In this document: piece after piece, positions 7,231 through 16,096 of the stretch | Numbering within the stretch: position 1 is the first letter of the stretch | How the letters are laid out: each line of letters starts with the position of its first letter | Assembly (NCBI GenBank): GCA_029934835.1 | Contig: JAOZLL010000018.1 | Coordinates: 1 to 34,438, forward strand | Length of the DNA stretch: 34,438 nucleotides | Direction of reading: 5' to 3' | From: Flavobacteriaceae bacterium | GTDB lineage: Bacteria; Bacteroidota; Bacteroidia; Flavobacteriales; Flavobacteriaceae | Position numbers and translations under genes: made by a program | Notes under the pieces: generated by a model | Seen by the model: only the letters and a program-made list of their open reading frames with translations | Databases searched by the model: none | Told to the model about the DNA's origin: nothing

Positions 7231-9096
7231 ATGAGTGAATTATCAAAGGAACAAATAAAAGAAAGACTTCTTAAACGTACCGCAGAAATATGGGGAGTGG
7301 ATGAATTTGGTTTAGAGGCATCTTTTGACCCTATTATTTCACTTTTTTATGATACATTATCACATGAGTTGGTCCGTATTTCTGACAGTATAAAATCAAG
7401 TAGAACTCGGATTACAGAACGATTGGTTGACCTGTTAACACCAGAAGTATCAACACTAGCCAAACCTGCTCATGCAATAATGCACTGTGTGCCAGTTGAA
7501 TCTAAAGAAGTTGTTTCTGAATTTTCACAGTTTATCTATAAAAAAAGAGAAGAAGTTGTCGATATACAATCTAGAAAAATTGTAAAAGATTACTTTTTTA
7601 GTCCAACAGGAAATTTCAGTGTTTCAAATTGTAATATAAAGTATATAATTGGTCAAAAAAAGGGAACCTCTTTTGATCAATTAAGAATGAATTCTTTTAT
7701 TGATAATGAAAAAGATTATATAAAATCACCAGAGTTTAATACATTTTGGTTAGGTGTGGAAACACATAAAGAACTAGATACCTTGCATAATGTGATGCTT
7801 TATTTTAATTCAACAGGAGGTGTCAAAAAAGAACTATTTCTTAATAATTTAGAAAACTCTAAATGGGAAATGGGAGGCAATAGATTAAAAATAAAAAAAG
7901 GATATAATATTGATAAAAATCAAATAATTAGCTATAAAAATTACATCAATGAAAGTATTCAAATCAAATTACCTTTTTATTATAATGAGATTAATTCATT
8001 TCATGAAAAATACTTTATAAATATTGATGATAAACAGGCAATCGTAGATTTAAAACGAAAGTATCCTGAGGAATTTAGAGATTTTATCAATGCTGAAAGC
8101 TTAGAGAAATTTAATGAAGAACTTGTATGGATAAAAGTTAGTATGTCACCAATTATAGATCAGCAAGTAATAAATAATTTACATTGTTATACCAACTGTT
8201 TTCCAGTATTAAATAAAAAGTTAATTCATGTAAACCAACGTTCCCAAAGAGCCATTAACATTATTCCTCTCAATATTGGTAATGATTATTTTCTTGATAT
8301 TCAACAAATAGATACCACAGAAGGGAATGAGTATCTATCACAAGACCGGGAAAAGTTAACCTCTAACAAAGATTTAAAATCCTATTTAAGGTATGGAGGT
8401 ATTTCAAGGTTTGATGAAAGAGATGCATCAGAACTATTACATTATTTACTTGATGTACTCAAAGAAGATTCAGTAGCTTACAAAGCAATAGGAGATGATT
8501 TTATAAATAATAATATTTTACAATTAAGACAAATAATTGCCAGAATTGAACAAAAAGTTGAAAATAAACAATTTGTAAAGAGCAAGTCACCTTACTTGAT
8601 TATTGATTATGATAAGTCAAAATCAGCGATATTTGATAGTTTCTTTGTTTCCTATTGGGTAACAAATGGAGAAAAAGCAAATAAAATTCACCCATTTGTA
8701 AGTCTAAGACAATACAAAGGCTCATTCTTTCAGAATAATTCTGTACAATTTGTTACTGGAACTATGGGTGGAGAAAACGAACCCAAGGCAAGCGATAAAA
8801 TATATGCATATAGAGAAAATGTTCTATCTAAAGGTAGAATTGTAACTAATCAAGATATTATTAATCATTGTTTTAACCACTATAAAACAGCGATAACCGA
8901 TGTTGATATTAAAAAAGGTGTACAAGTACAACAAAATAGTGCAGTTGGTTATTCACCAACAGTTGATATTCACTTGACCAAGAACAAAGAAGTGGAGTTT
9001 AATGATGAAGACTGGAGCTATCTAAAAGAAAGTTTGAAAAATACCTTAGAGATTAAATCTGCTAATGTATTGCCATTTAGGATTATATATAATTAA
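7231..9096 (+). CDS. tssF: T6SS baseplate protein TssF
   Basis: A 621-residue TssF-family protein. In the T6SS baseplate, TssF forms wedges with TssG, TssE and TssK under the sheath. The N-terminus is the most family-like part: KERLLKRTAEIWG, then LEASFDPIISLFYDTLSHEL, and ITERLVDLLTPEVSTLAKPAHAIM, where the PAHA segment marks the start of the conserved TssF body. Later segments include CYTNCFPVLNKKLIHV, typical of TssF ('N.FPV.N'), and LRYGGISRFDERDASELLHY. The C-terminal DVDIKKGVQV and VDIHLTKNKEVEF region resembles the gp6/J-like arm domain. The gene starts 151 bp after hcp2, beyond a terminator, so it needs a promoter I could not identify. TssG, normally next to TssF, is absent here. Confidence 0.85.
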   Translation: MSELSKEQIKERLLKRTAEIWGVDEFGLEASFDPIISLFYDTLSHELVRISDSIKSSRTRITERLVDLLTPEVSTLAKPAHAIMHCVPVESKEVVSEFSQFIYKKREEVVDIQSRKIVKDYFFSPTGNFSVSNCNIKYIIGQKKGTSFDQLRMNSFIDNEKDYIKSPEFNTFWLGVETHKELDTLHNVMLYFNSTGGVKKELFLNNLENSKWEMGGNRLKIKKGYNIDKNQIISYKNYINESIQIKLPFYYNEINSFHEKYFINIDDKQAIVDLKRKYPEEFRDFINAESLEKFNEELVWIKVSMSPIIDQQVINNLHCYTNCFPVLNKKLIHVNQRSQRAINIIPLNIGNDYFLDIQQIDTTEGNEYLSQDREKLTSNKDLKSYLRYGGISRFDERDASELLHYLLDVLKEDSVAYKAIGDDFINNNILQLRQIIARIEQKVENKQFVKSKSPYLIIDYDKSKSAIFDSFFVSYWVTNGEKANKIHPFVSLRQYKGSFFQNNSVQFVTGTMGGENEPKASDKIYAYRENVLSKGRIVTNQDIINHCFNHYKTAITDVDIKKGVQVQQNSAVGYSPTVDIHLTKNKEVEFNDEDWSYLKESLKNTLEIKSANVLPFRIIYN

Positions 9097-9169
9097 ACGA
9101 ACCATAATTAGTACTATTTAGAACATTATTGTTTGAAAAATAGTTTTCATTAATGAAAAAAATTCAATT

Positions 9170-10969
9170 ATGTCAGACATAAAACAACACACAACCATAA
9201 CCATTGATGGAAAACAAGTTTTTGAGAAATCAATCTATAATGTTATTATTACTCAAACTATAGGTAAACATAATGAATTTAGCATTAAAATACCCGCAAG
9301 TGCTATAGAAGGTTATGATGGAGCCTTAATGGATAAGAGTATAAAGAATATTGGAAAACCGATAAGTATTAATTACAAACGCACTGAAAATGACGAAGGC
9401 TTTATCTTTAATGGAATTGTAAGTGATGTACGATTAGATAAATCAGATACTGGTATAGGTGATGTCTGTATAAGTGGATATAGTCCTGATATTATTTTGT
9501 CAAAACGATACAATTGTAGAAGTTTTGTTGAAGGAACGGCACTCTCTGATATATTTCAGCAAATATTAGGAGAACATGGTCTAGATTATGTTGATACTTT
9601 TGACGATGAAGATTTACCCTATACGGTACAGTACAACGAAACAGATTACGAGTTTATTAGCAGATTATGTAAAAAACAAGGAATTTGGTTGTATCATAGT
9701 GGAGAAGATTTTTGTATAGGACTCGAAAACAAAAGAGAGGAAATTGAAGGAATTTATGGTCTTAATATTACTGAATTTAGTCTTGCTGCATCATTGCAAG
9801 AGCAAACTTTTAGTATTAATCAACATGATTGGGTAAATAATAAAGAATATAATGCTGAGTCAGTAAACTCCCAATCTAGTAAAGGGAAACACACTTATTT
9901 AGATACTATAAAACAAAACTCAGATTCTGAATTTGGTAATACAGATGGCTATTATTTTTCCGTTCATAATCAAATTGATTATACCAAAGAAAAGGGTATG
10001 AATAAAATGGTTGATAGGTTGACACTTAATAAATCAGCATCCATGTTACGTGCAAAAGGGAAAACGGAGTTAGATAATTTAACTATTGGTGATACGCTAA
10101 AAATTCAAAGTAACAGTTTTAGTGACAAGTCTAAAAAAGATGCCTACGGAAGTTTCACCTTAACCAAATTAAGACACAAATTTAAAAGCACAGGAGAATA
10201 CTCAAATATATTTGAGGGTGTTCCAGAAGGAACTAGTTATTTATCTCCTGATAATTTAGATAAAGAAGTATTTCTCTTTCCTAAAGGTGAAAGTCAACGA
10301 GCTGTAATAGTGGACAATGAAGACCCTGAAGGATTAGGACGCGTAAAAGTAAGATTTCCATGGCAGGTAAAAGATAATAATGATACACCATGGATTAAGA
10401 TGTCAACACCTTATGGAGGTTCAGGTAAAGGCTTTTATTTTATTCCTGAAAAGGATGAAGAAGTTTTAATAGGTTTTGAGGGGAATAATTCAGAAAGACC
10501 ATTTGTATTAAGTACTGGTTTTAACAAAGAATCAAAAAGTAATATAGATAATGCTGGAAATAATAAAAAGGCAATTAAAACCAAAAAACATAGTATTGAG
10601 TTTGATGATGGTGCAAATAAACTTACTATTTCGGATGGAAGTGGTAATATTGTAGAAATGTCAGATGAAAGTATACATTTTACCGCTGCAAAAAATGTCA
10701 TTATCACCGCTGGCGAAAATTGTGAAATTACTGCAGGAAAAGAAATCAAAATTACTGCAGGAACTGATTATTCAGTGCAAGCAGGTTCTAAAATGCAAAT
10801 TCAATCAGGAACTGATTTATCAGTACAATCTGGTACTAAATTTGATTTACAAGCAGGAACTGAAGTATCTATCAAAGGTGGTGCTAAAATAGATATCAGC
10901 TCAATAATGATAGGAATAAGTGCTTCAGCAATGACTGAAATCAAAGGAGCTCAAGTAAAACTAAACTAA
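9170..10969 (+). CDS. vgrG: T6SS spike protein VgrG (TssI)
   Basis: A 599-residue VgrG, the trimeric spike that caps the Hcp tube. Residues 1-365 form the gp27/gp44-like base, with YTVQYNETDYEFISRLCKKQ as a clear landmark. An OB-fold of the gp5 type begins at about 375 (AVIVDNEDPEGLGRVKVRFP, then TPWIKMSTPYGGSGKGFYF). Residues 480-599 are a beta-helix needle of short ITAG/VQAG/IQSG strands. There is no enzymatic extension after the needle, so it is a structural, not an evolved, VgrG. The needle's repetitive DNA creates a spurious ORF in another frame. It is separated from tssF by 73 bp and is followed by a small protein with similar needle-like strands. Confidence 0.95.
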   Translation: MSDIKQHTTITIDGKQVFEKSIYNVIITQTIGKHNEFSIKIPASAIEGYDGALMDKSIKNIGKPISINYKRTENDEGFIFNGIVSDVRLDKSDTGIGDVCISGYSPDIILSKRYNCRSFVEGTALSDIFQQILGEHGLDYVDTFDDEDLPYTVQYNETDYEFISRLCKKQGIWLYHSGEDFCIGLENKREEIEGIYGLNITEFSLAASLQEQTFSINQHDWVNNKEYNAESVNSQSSKGKHTYLDTIKQNSDSEFGNTDGYYFSVHNQIDYTKEKGMNKMVDRLTLNKSASMLRAKGKTELDNLTIGDTLKIQSNSFSDKSKKDAYGSFTLTKLRHKFKSTGEYSNIFEGVPEGTSYLSPDNLDKEVFLFPKGESQRAVIVDNEDPEGLGRVKVRFPWQVKDNNDTPWIKMSTPYGGSGKGFYFIPEKDEEVLIGFEGNNSERPFVLSTGFNKESKSNIDNAGNNKKAIKTKKHSIEFDDGANKLTISDGSGNIVEMSDESIHFTAAKNVIITAGENCEITAGKEIKITAGTDYSVQAGSKMQIQSGTDLSVQSGTKFDLQAGTEVSIKGGAKIDISSIMIGISASAMTEIKGAQVKLN

Positions 10970-11038
10970 TTTATTACAAAAGAAAACTTAAATTCAAAGG
11001 AAAAGAGATTAAGTATCTATACTACAAAATTTAAAAAA

Positions 11039-11473
11039 ATGAAATCAGCCACAATAAACAATCCAGTTTACGAAAAACCTTTAAGAAAAGGACATAGTCT
11101 TGCAATAGTAAAAAATAAAGAGACTGATATCATACAAGTACGAAATGCAAAAGGAATAAGTCTTTTTACAATAGAGGTTACAGATCAAGGTACAAACCTA
11201 ACTATTGCTGCTCAAAATATCAATATTAATGCAGAAAAAAAACTCAACTTGAGTGCTGAAGAAATTACGATTAAAAGTAAGAAAGAAATACTTATAAATA
11301 GTGACGGTAACTTTAAAAGAATTATAAAAGGTGAGGTTGAGATTAGCACTGAAGGAACGCAAACTAATGAAGCAAAAATACAAATAATCAAAGCTCGTTT
11401 GGGAGATGTTAAACTTTTGGCAAATGACGATGTAAGACTAAATGGCGAACGAGTATTATTAAATAGTGATTAA
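11039..11473 (+). CDS. Small stand-alone beta-helix protein, VgrG-needle-like
   Basis: A 144-residue protein with no signal peptide. Its second half is a ladder of short alternating strands: TNLTIAAQNININAEKKLNL, AEEITIKSKKEILINSDGN, RLGDVKLLANDDVRLNGERV. This is the pattern of the gp5/VgrG C-terminal needle (DUF2345-like), but here without the gp27 and OB parts. The N-terminal 60 residues (KSATINNPVYEKPLRKGHSLAI) may be a small cap or OB-like piece. It sits 69 bp after vgrG and 6 bp before a DUF2169 gene, so it almost certainly acts with the spike. It could be a spike extension, a cargo platform, or a bridging piece between VgrG and the PAAR-like protein. The exact role is not known to me. 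Confidence 0.55.
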   Translation: MKSATINNPVYEKPLRKGHSLAIVKNKETDIIQVRNAKGISLFTIEVTDQGTNLTIAAQNININAEKKLNLSAEEITIKSKKEILINSDGNFKRIIKGEVEISTEGTQTNEAKIQIIKARLGDVKLLANDDVRLNGERVLLNSD

Positions 11474-11479
11474 GATATA

Positions 11480-12439
11480 ATGAATTTTACTAACAAAACA
11501 TTTTTTCCAAGCCTTATTCATCGAACCTCACTTGACGATGATATTATTGCTATGTCAGTAACCTGTAGAATCACTTTTGATATAGCAAAAGGAAAAGCAA
11601 ATATATGTGAAGAGCAAGAATGGGAATTACACCAAGATTATTGGGAAAGTGATTACGGTCCTATGGATAAAGATGATGTTTATAAAAGAGGTGGCGTTGA
11701 TATTATGGTTTTTGGAAGTGCAAAAACACCAAAGGGTAAAAAAGAGAGTCAGGTTGTAGTTAGTATATTTCTTAATAAAAAGGAAATACATAAGGTAAAT
11801 GTTTTTGGTGAACGAAGGTGGAAATCGTTTATGGGAAAACTTTATAAAAGTGATGCAAAACCATTCAAAGAGATTGCTTTAAGTTTAAACAATGCCTATG
11901 GAGGAGTTGCAAAATGGGATGGATTAGATATTCCTTATCCTGCTAATCCCTATGGAAAAGGCTACTATCATACAAAAGAGGAAGCAGTCGGAAAAGTCTT
12001 ACCAAATATAGAACATATAGATGAGCCCATAAGTAAATGGCGTGAGTGGCAAGATCCAGCAGGAGTTGGTTCATTTCCAATATTACCTTTAAAATCAAAG
12101 AATTATCTACAGACAAATGACGATAAAACAAAAATTTTAGGAATTGATGACAAGTTTTATAATTCCGCTTTTCCAGAATTAATTGTTGATGAAATAAAAG
12201 AAGGTGATGAAATAGCTATAGAAGGAGTTACAGGTGGAACACCATTCAAATTTGTTATACCTAAAGTAAATATTGTATTAAGTATAAAGTTAGGTGATAA
12301 AAAAACAGAAAGAAAAATGATAATTGATCAAGTTGGAGTACTACCAGACAATAATCAAGTATTTATTAGTTATAGATTTCCTTTTAGATACCAAATTGTT
12401 CCGCTTGAAAAAAGAGAATTTATCCTAAATTTAAAATAA
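11480..12439 (+). CDS. DUF2169 T6SS adaptor-like protein, copy 1
   Basis: A 319-residue protein of the DUF2169 family, which is found beside PAAR/DUF4150 and effector genes in T6SS loci and is thought to help load cargo on the spike. Visible family marks are DKDDVYKRGGVDIMVFG (the 'K..tDv.v.G' strand), VNVFGERRW, SLNNAYGGVAKWDG and YPANPYGKGYY. The C-terminal 100 residues (DEIAIEGVTGGTPFKFVIPK onward) are a beta sandwich ending in RREFILNLK-like sequence shared with copy 2 (KREFILNL / KREFILTL). It is spaced 6 bp from the beta-helix gene and 5 bp from the PAAR-like gene, so the three are one translation unit. I infer a dedicated adaptor for the adjacent PAAR-like protein. Confidence 0.75.
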   Translation: MNFTNKTFFPSLIHRTSLDDDIIAMSVTCRITFDIAKGKANICEEQEWELHQDYWESDYGPMDKDDVYKRGGVDIMVFGSAKTPKGKKESQVVVSIFLNKKEIHKVNVFGERRWKSFMGKLYKSDAKPFKEIALSLNNAYGGVAKWDGLDIPYPANPYGKGYYHTKEEAVGKVLPNIEHIDEPISKWREWQDPAGVGSFPILPLKSKNYLQTNDDKTKILGIDDKFYNSAFPELIVDEIKEGDEIAIEGVTGGTPFKFVIPKVNIVLSIKLGDKKTERKMIIDQVGVLPDNNQVFISYRFPFRYQIVPLEKREFILNLK

Positions 12440-12444
12440 AGCCT

Positions 12445-13233
12445 ATGTATTCATGTTCAATGCTTACAAATATACAGCCAATGGTTGGAGTAGATTGGCA
12501 TTTTGGAACGCCTGGTCCGCCTGTTATTCCATTTTTAATGCCTCACTTTGTAAGTCAAGTTTTGGGAGGATTTGCTACTTCTGCAAAATTGGTTCCAACG
12601 GTACTTTCACATAATTTTATTACGCTACAAAGAGGTACAGATATTGGTATGGGAATAGGGCATGTAGCCCCAAATATCTTATTTCCAATTCTAGTTTTGA
12701 CAAGTGGTTCAGTTTCAGAATTTGCTGCTTTTTCAGTATTAATTAAAGGGCAACCAACTGCCGCAGCCGTTGGAGTTTATGTAAACCCAAATTTAAATTG
12801 CGGTGATCCAGTTCCAGCTCCTTTAAATATTGTTATAGCTCCAGGTACAAATATGGTAGGTATGAGTCTAGCCGATATTTTTGCTGGTCTTATCAGTATG
12901 GTTATAGATGTAATAATAGGCTACGTTGCGTTTACTCTAGGTAATTTAGGTGGAAAATATTTACAAAAAGGCTTCTCCAGAGCAGCATCAAGTATAGCTG
13001 GGAAAATGTCAGCACGTGCAGCTTTGTTTGTTCCTCTAAAGGGAAGCACAAAATTTGTAACAGAGATAGGTGAACAGGTTTTCGGTAAAGCAGTTGGTTA
13101 TGTTACTGGCTCACCAGTTGGACCTTCTTTCGGACCGACTGATTATTTAGGAGATTTAACCAATTTTTCAGATGATAGTATCAATAAAACTTTTATGAAT
13201 AATCATTACGAGCAAGGTGAAATGTTAAATTAA
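12445..13233 (+). CDS. PAAR-like tip protein with hydrophobic extension, candidate effector
   Basis: A 262-residue Gly/Pro/Val-rich protein with no signal peptide. Residues 1-140 look like a PAAR-type (DUF4150/4280-like) fold: MVGVDWHFGTPGPPVIP, then HNFITLQRGTDIGMGIGHV, VLIKGQPTAAAVGVYV, and LNCGDPVPAPLNIVIAPG. Residues about 141-168 form a long apolar helix (LADIFAGLISMVIDVIIGY). A small-residue amphipathic stretch follows (AASSIAGKMSARAALF) with more Gly/Val later, which could insert in a membrane. The gene lies between two DUF2169 adaptors and 12 bp before a two-TM protein. I infer a spike-tip cargo of pore-forming type; a purely structural PAAR with a chaperone-shielded tail is the alternative. 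No catalytic motif is seen. Confidence 0.5.
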   Translation: MYSCSMLTNIQPMVGVDWHFGTPGPPVIPFLMPHFVSQVLGGFATSAKLVPTVLSHNFITLQRGTDIGMGIGHVAPNILFPILVLTSGSVSEFAAFSVLIKGQPTAAAVGVYVNPNLNCGDPVPAPLNIVIAPGTNMVGMSLADIFAGLISMVIDVIIGYVAFTLGNLGGKYLQKGFSRAASSIAGKMSARAALFVPLKGSTKFVTEIGEQVFGKAVGYVTGSPVGPSFGPTDYLGDLTNFSDDSINKTFMNNHYEQGEMLN

Positions 13234-13245
13234 TCATTTTATAAT

Positions 13246-13719
13246 ATGAGATCAAAAGCATTAACGCCACTTTTCATTTTTTTATCATTAGTTGCATTGG
13301 GTATGATTGGTTACGCATTGTACGATGTTATTGCCTATTTTAATTTTAAGAATAAAGCACTTATTAGTGAAGGTACAATTATAGATTTTGATGTAAATAT
13401 ATCAAAAGATAAAAAAAATAGAGAAGTATTGTCCTATGCACCAATATTTTCATATTATGTTAAAGAAAGTGATCGTATTTTAAAGAAGAAGTCACCTAAT
13501 TATAAAAAAGAAAAAACGTATAAAAAAGGTGATAAAGTAAGTATATTATATAAAAAGGAGGATCCAAGACATGCCATGATCGAAGGTAATCATGATTGGC
13601 GTATTCCTATATTTTTAATGATTTTTGGTTTGATAGCGCTATATTTTTCAAGTTTTCACATGATTCATGGTTTCCATTTTGATAGGTATTATAATGGTCA
13701 TTGGTTTGATCCTGATTAA
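13246..13719 (+). CDS. Two-pass DUF3592-like membrane protein, candidate immunity protein
   Basis: A 157-residue inner-membrane protein. TM1 is about residues 7-30 (TPLFIFLSLVALGMIGYAL), TM2 about 119-140 (IPIFLMIFGLIALYFSSF). Between them lies a soluble beta domain of about 85 residues with SEGTIIDFDV, YAPIFSYYV and KGDKVSILYKKEDPRHAMI, which match the DUF3592 pattern in which a 'G..v.v.Y.p.dP..a.i' strand precedes the second helix. It starts 12 bp after the PAAR-like gene and is itself followed by the second DUF2169 gene. A membrane protein directly behind a candidate membrane-active effector is the classical place for an immunity gene. DUF3592 proteins also occur in unrelated contexts, so this is inference. 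Confidence 0.55.
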   Translation: MRSKALTPLFIFLSLVALGMIGYALYDVIAYFNFKNKALISEGTIIDFDVNISKDKKNREVLSYAPIFSYYVKESDRILKKKSPNYKKEKTYKKGDKVSILYKKEDPRHAMIEGNHDWRIPIFLMIFGLIALYFSSFHMIHGFHFDRYYNGHWFDPD

Positions 13720-13777
13720 TCTATTAAAAAATCAATTTACGTTTATAGAACCACACTAGAAATAATACCAACTAATA

Positions 13778-14920
13778 ATGAAAGAACACATCCAGCAAAT
13801 ATCAGGAAAAGATATACAAGGGAACTATATATTAGCACTAATCGTTAAGCGTAGCTATACGATATCAGATAATGGAAACTGTTCTTTAGCAGAAGAACAA
13901 ATACCTATTTCTCAAGATGTTGAAATTCACCATGAAATCCCTGAGATTATTATTCAAGATTCTGATCTTTATCCCTATAAACCCTTGACTGATATTATTG
14001 TAAAAGGAAAAGCTAGAAATTCTACTAGAAAAAACTCCTTTGATGTTTCAATTGAAATCTCAGATATAAAACATGAAATAAAAGTTTTTGGAGATCGAAA
14101 AGTGTTTGAAAAAGATGGAATATGGATGTTCAGTGAAGCAGATCCTATTGAAGAAATACCTCTTGAATATCAATATGCATACGGAGGAAAAGATCTTTTA
14201 GCAGAAAAGCCTCTTAGAGAACAACTTGAAAACGAACCTTCCGCAAAATATGTATTACAAGAAGGCTTGTTAGAAGGAAGCCCTTACAGATACCCAAGAA
14301 ATCCAGCGGGAAAAGGCTATGTAGTTGAGCCTAATAGTGAAACGATGGAAGGACTAGAATTACCCAATATTGAAGATCCAAATAATCTGTTGACTCCTCA
14401 AAATATTGTAGTGAATCAAGTATTTGATTGGTACAAAATGCCTGTTCCAGTAGGAACGGATTGGTTGAGTCCAGGCTGGTTTCCTAGAGTTGCTTATTAT
14501 GGAGCATATCCATTACCAGAAGGTCTAGATAAACAAATTTATGAAATTAAAAAGGAATGGGCAGACATGGATATTTTAAAAAGTAGTATAACGGAACACA
14601 ATCGTCAGTTAAGTTTTAGAGCGACCAATGGCGCATCACTTGGTATGCAATCAAATTTTGTTAGTGGTGGAGAAGCATGTCGTTTACTTAACATTCATCC
14701 AAAAAAAAGAGAGTTTATCCTAACTTTACCTAATGAAAAACCTACTATCAAAGTAGACGGTCGTAATGGTAAAATGCTCAAAACAAAATCAAAATTATCT
14801 TCGGTTATTATAGAGCTAGATGAGAATAGAGTGACTATGGTATGGAGTGGTTATGCAAAAGCAATTCGTCCTTATATGGAAGAAGAGTTAAAAACAATGC
14901 CTTATGAAGTTCAGTGGTAG
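13778..14920 (+). CDS. DUF2169 T6SS adaptor-like protein, copy 2
   Basis: A 380-residue DUF2169 protein, longer than copy 1. The family signature is clearer here: YILALIVKRSYTI, DLYPYKPLTDIIVKGKAR, IKVFGDRKVF, EIPLEYQYAYGG, YPRNPAGKGYV, LPNIEDPNNL, and PVPVGTDWLSPGWFPRVAYYG. The C-terminal part ends with NGASLGMQSNFVSGGEACRL and REFILTLPNEKP, the beta-sandwich closing region. It comes 58 bp after the two-TM gene and is the last gene of the T6SS run; no clear terminator follows. Having two DUF2169 genes around one PAAR-like gene suggests either that the adaptor works as a heterodimer or that a second cargo gene was lost or lies elsewhere. Confidence 0.8.
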   Translation: MKEHIQQISGKDIQGNYILALIVKRSYTISDNGNCSLAEEQIPISQDVEIHHEIPEIIIQDSDLYPYKPLTDIIVKGKARNSTRKNSFDVSIEISDIKHEIKVFGDRKVFEKDGIWMFSEADPIEEIPLEYQYAYGGKDLLAEKPLREQLENEPSAKYVLQEGLLEGSPYRYPRNPAGKGYVVEPNSETMEGLELPNIEDPNNLLTPQNIVVNQVFDWYKMPVPVGTDWLSPGWFPRVAYYGAYPLPEGLDKQIYEIKKEWADMDILKSSITEHNRQLSFRATNGASLGMQSNFVSGGEACRLLNIHPKKREFILTLPNEKPTIKVDGRNGKMLKTKSKLSSVIIELDENRVTMVWSGYAKAIRPYMEEELKTMPYEVQW

Positions 14921-15079
14921 TAATACATAATATTACATTAATGAAATTGTGTATTAAACTAAGGTTACACACAAACTTTCCAAACGATCTACATATAATT
15001 TATAATATGACTAAAAAATAACTAAAAGAAAGAGAGTATAAACTATTATAATAAATTTTGCTCATTTGAAAAAGACAAT

Positions 15080-15862
15080 ATGTTGAATTACACTACATAC
15101 ATTCATCCTACAAGTACCCAATGGGTTACTTTTGTTCATGGAGCAGGAGGAAGTTCCTCAATTTGGTACAAACAACTTCGATCTTTTAAAGTCAAGTACA
15201 ATATATTAGTACTTGATTTAAGAGGACATGGTAAAAGCAAAATGGTACTAAAAGATATCGTTAATCCAAAATATACTTTTGATGCAATTACGGCTGACAT
15301 AGTAGAAATTATCGATTATTTAAAAATTGAGAAATCACATTTTGTTGGTATTTCTTTAGGTACAATACTGATAAGGAATCTCGCTGAGAAACATCCAGAT
15401 CGTGTACAGAGCATGATATTGGCTGGGGCAATCATGAAATTAAATTTCAGATCTCGCTTTCTAATGAAACTAGGAACTGTTTTAAAGTCGGTAGTTCCAT
15501 ATATACTTCTATACAAGTTGTTTGCATTTATAATAATGCCACGTAAAAATCACAAACAATCTCGTATATTATTTGTTAGAGAGGCTAAAAAATTATGTCA
15601 AAAGGAATTTATCCGTTGGTTTAAACTTACATCGGATATTAGTCCCTTATTACGTTTTTTTAGAGCAACTGATATAAAAATTCCTACTTTATATATGATG
15701 GGTGAAGAAGATTATTTATTTCTTCCTTCAGTCCAAAAACTAGCAAAAGAACATCTTTTAGCACAGTTGTTTGTTGTTGAAAAGTGTGGCCATGTCGTAA
15801 ATGTAGAACAAGCTCTTGTTTTTAATACAAAATCGATTCAATTTTTAGATAATTTGAGTTAA
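15080..15862 (+). CDS. Alpha/beta hydrolase
   Basis: A 260-residue cytoplasmic-type alpha/beta hydrolase with a complete catalytic triad. The oxyanion region is FVHGAGGSSS (about residues 18-27), the strand-4 loop is DLRGHGKS (46-53), the nucleophile is Ser92 in GISLG, the acid is Asp211 in GEEDYLF, and the base is His238 in CGHVVNVEQ. The cap (about 120-190) is basic and hydrophobic. There is no signal peptide and no lipobox. The substrate cannot be told from sequence; esterase, lactonase or acyl-hydrolase are all possible. It starts 159 bp after the T6SS run and 358 bp before the sigma gene, so it is probably an independent unit. A T6SS lipase effector seems less likely because no adaptor or immunity gene is adjacent. 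Confidence 0.82.
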   Translation: MLNYTTYIHPTSTQWVTFVHGAGGSSSIWYKQLRSFKVKYNILVLDLRGHGKSKMVLKDIVNPKYTFDAITADIVEIIDYLKIEKSHFVGISLGTILIRNLAEKHPDRVQSMILAGAIMKLNFRSRFLMKLGTVLKSVVPYILLYKLFAFIIMPRKNHKQSRILFVREAKKLCQKEFIRWFKLTSDISPLLRFFRATDIKIPTLYMMGEEDYLFLPSVQKLAKEHLLAQLFVVEKCGHVVNVEQALVFNTKSIQFLDNLS

Positions 15863-16096
15863 TCTAACTATCAAAATTTTAAAAATTGGAGTATCGAAAT
15901 GCCATATAGACCATATTCAGAACGTTGATAAACGTTACTTTCAATCCAGATTACATATATCCTAAAAACTAAATTTTACCCAATTAAATTTTAACTTCAA
16001 ACTTCAATAAAGAATCCATAATAAGAAATAAATTACTTACTTACTTCTTTGCCTCTTTTCTAGAGGATGGATAATTGAATGAATAGTTAGGATAAT

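Noticed and set aside
10665-10892. Second plus-strand ORF within vgrG
   Set aside because: It is produced by the short repeated codons of the VgrG needle in another frame and has no start context or family features.
2-14920. Phage tail or extracellular contractile injection system instead of a T6SS
   Set aside because: A two-part sheath (TssB/TssC), a ClpV-type ATPase, TssD-type Hcp and DUF2169 adaptors point to T6SS. There is no tape-measure, capsid, terminase or eCIS-type ATPase.
15080-15862. Alpha/beta hydrolase as a T6SS lipase effector
   Set aside because: It is separated from the cassette by 159 bp, lacks an adaptor or immunity gene next to it and has no spike-fusion domain. An independent enzyme is simpler.
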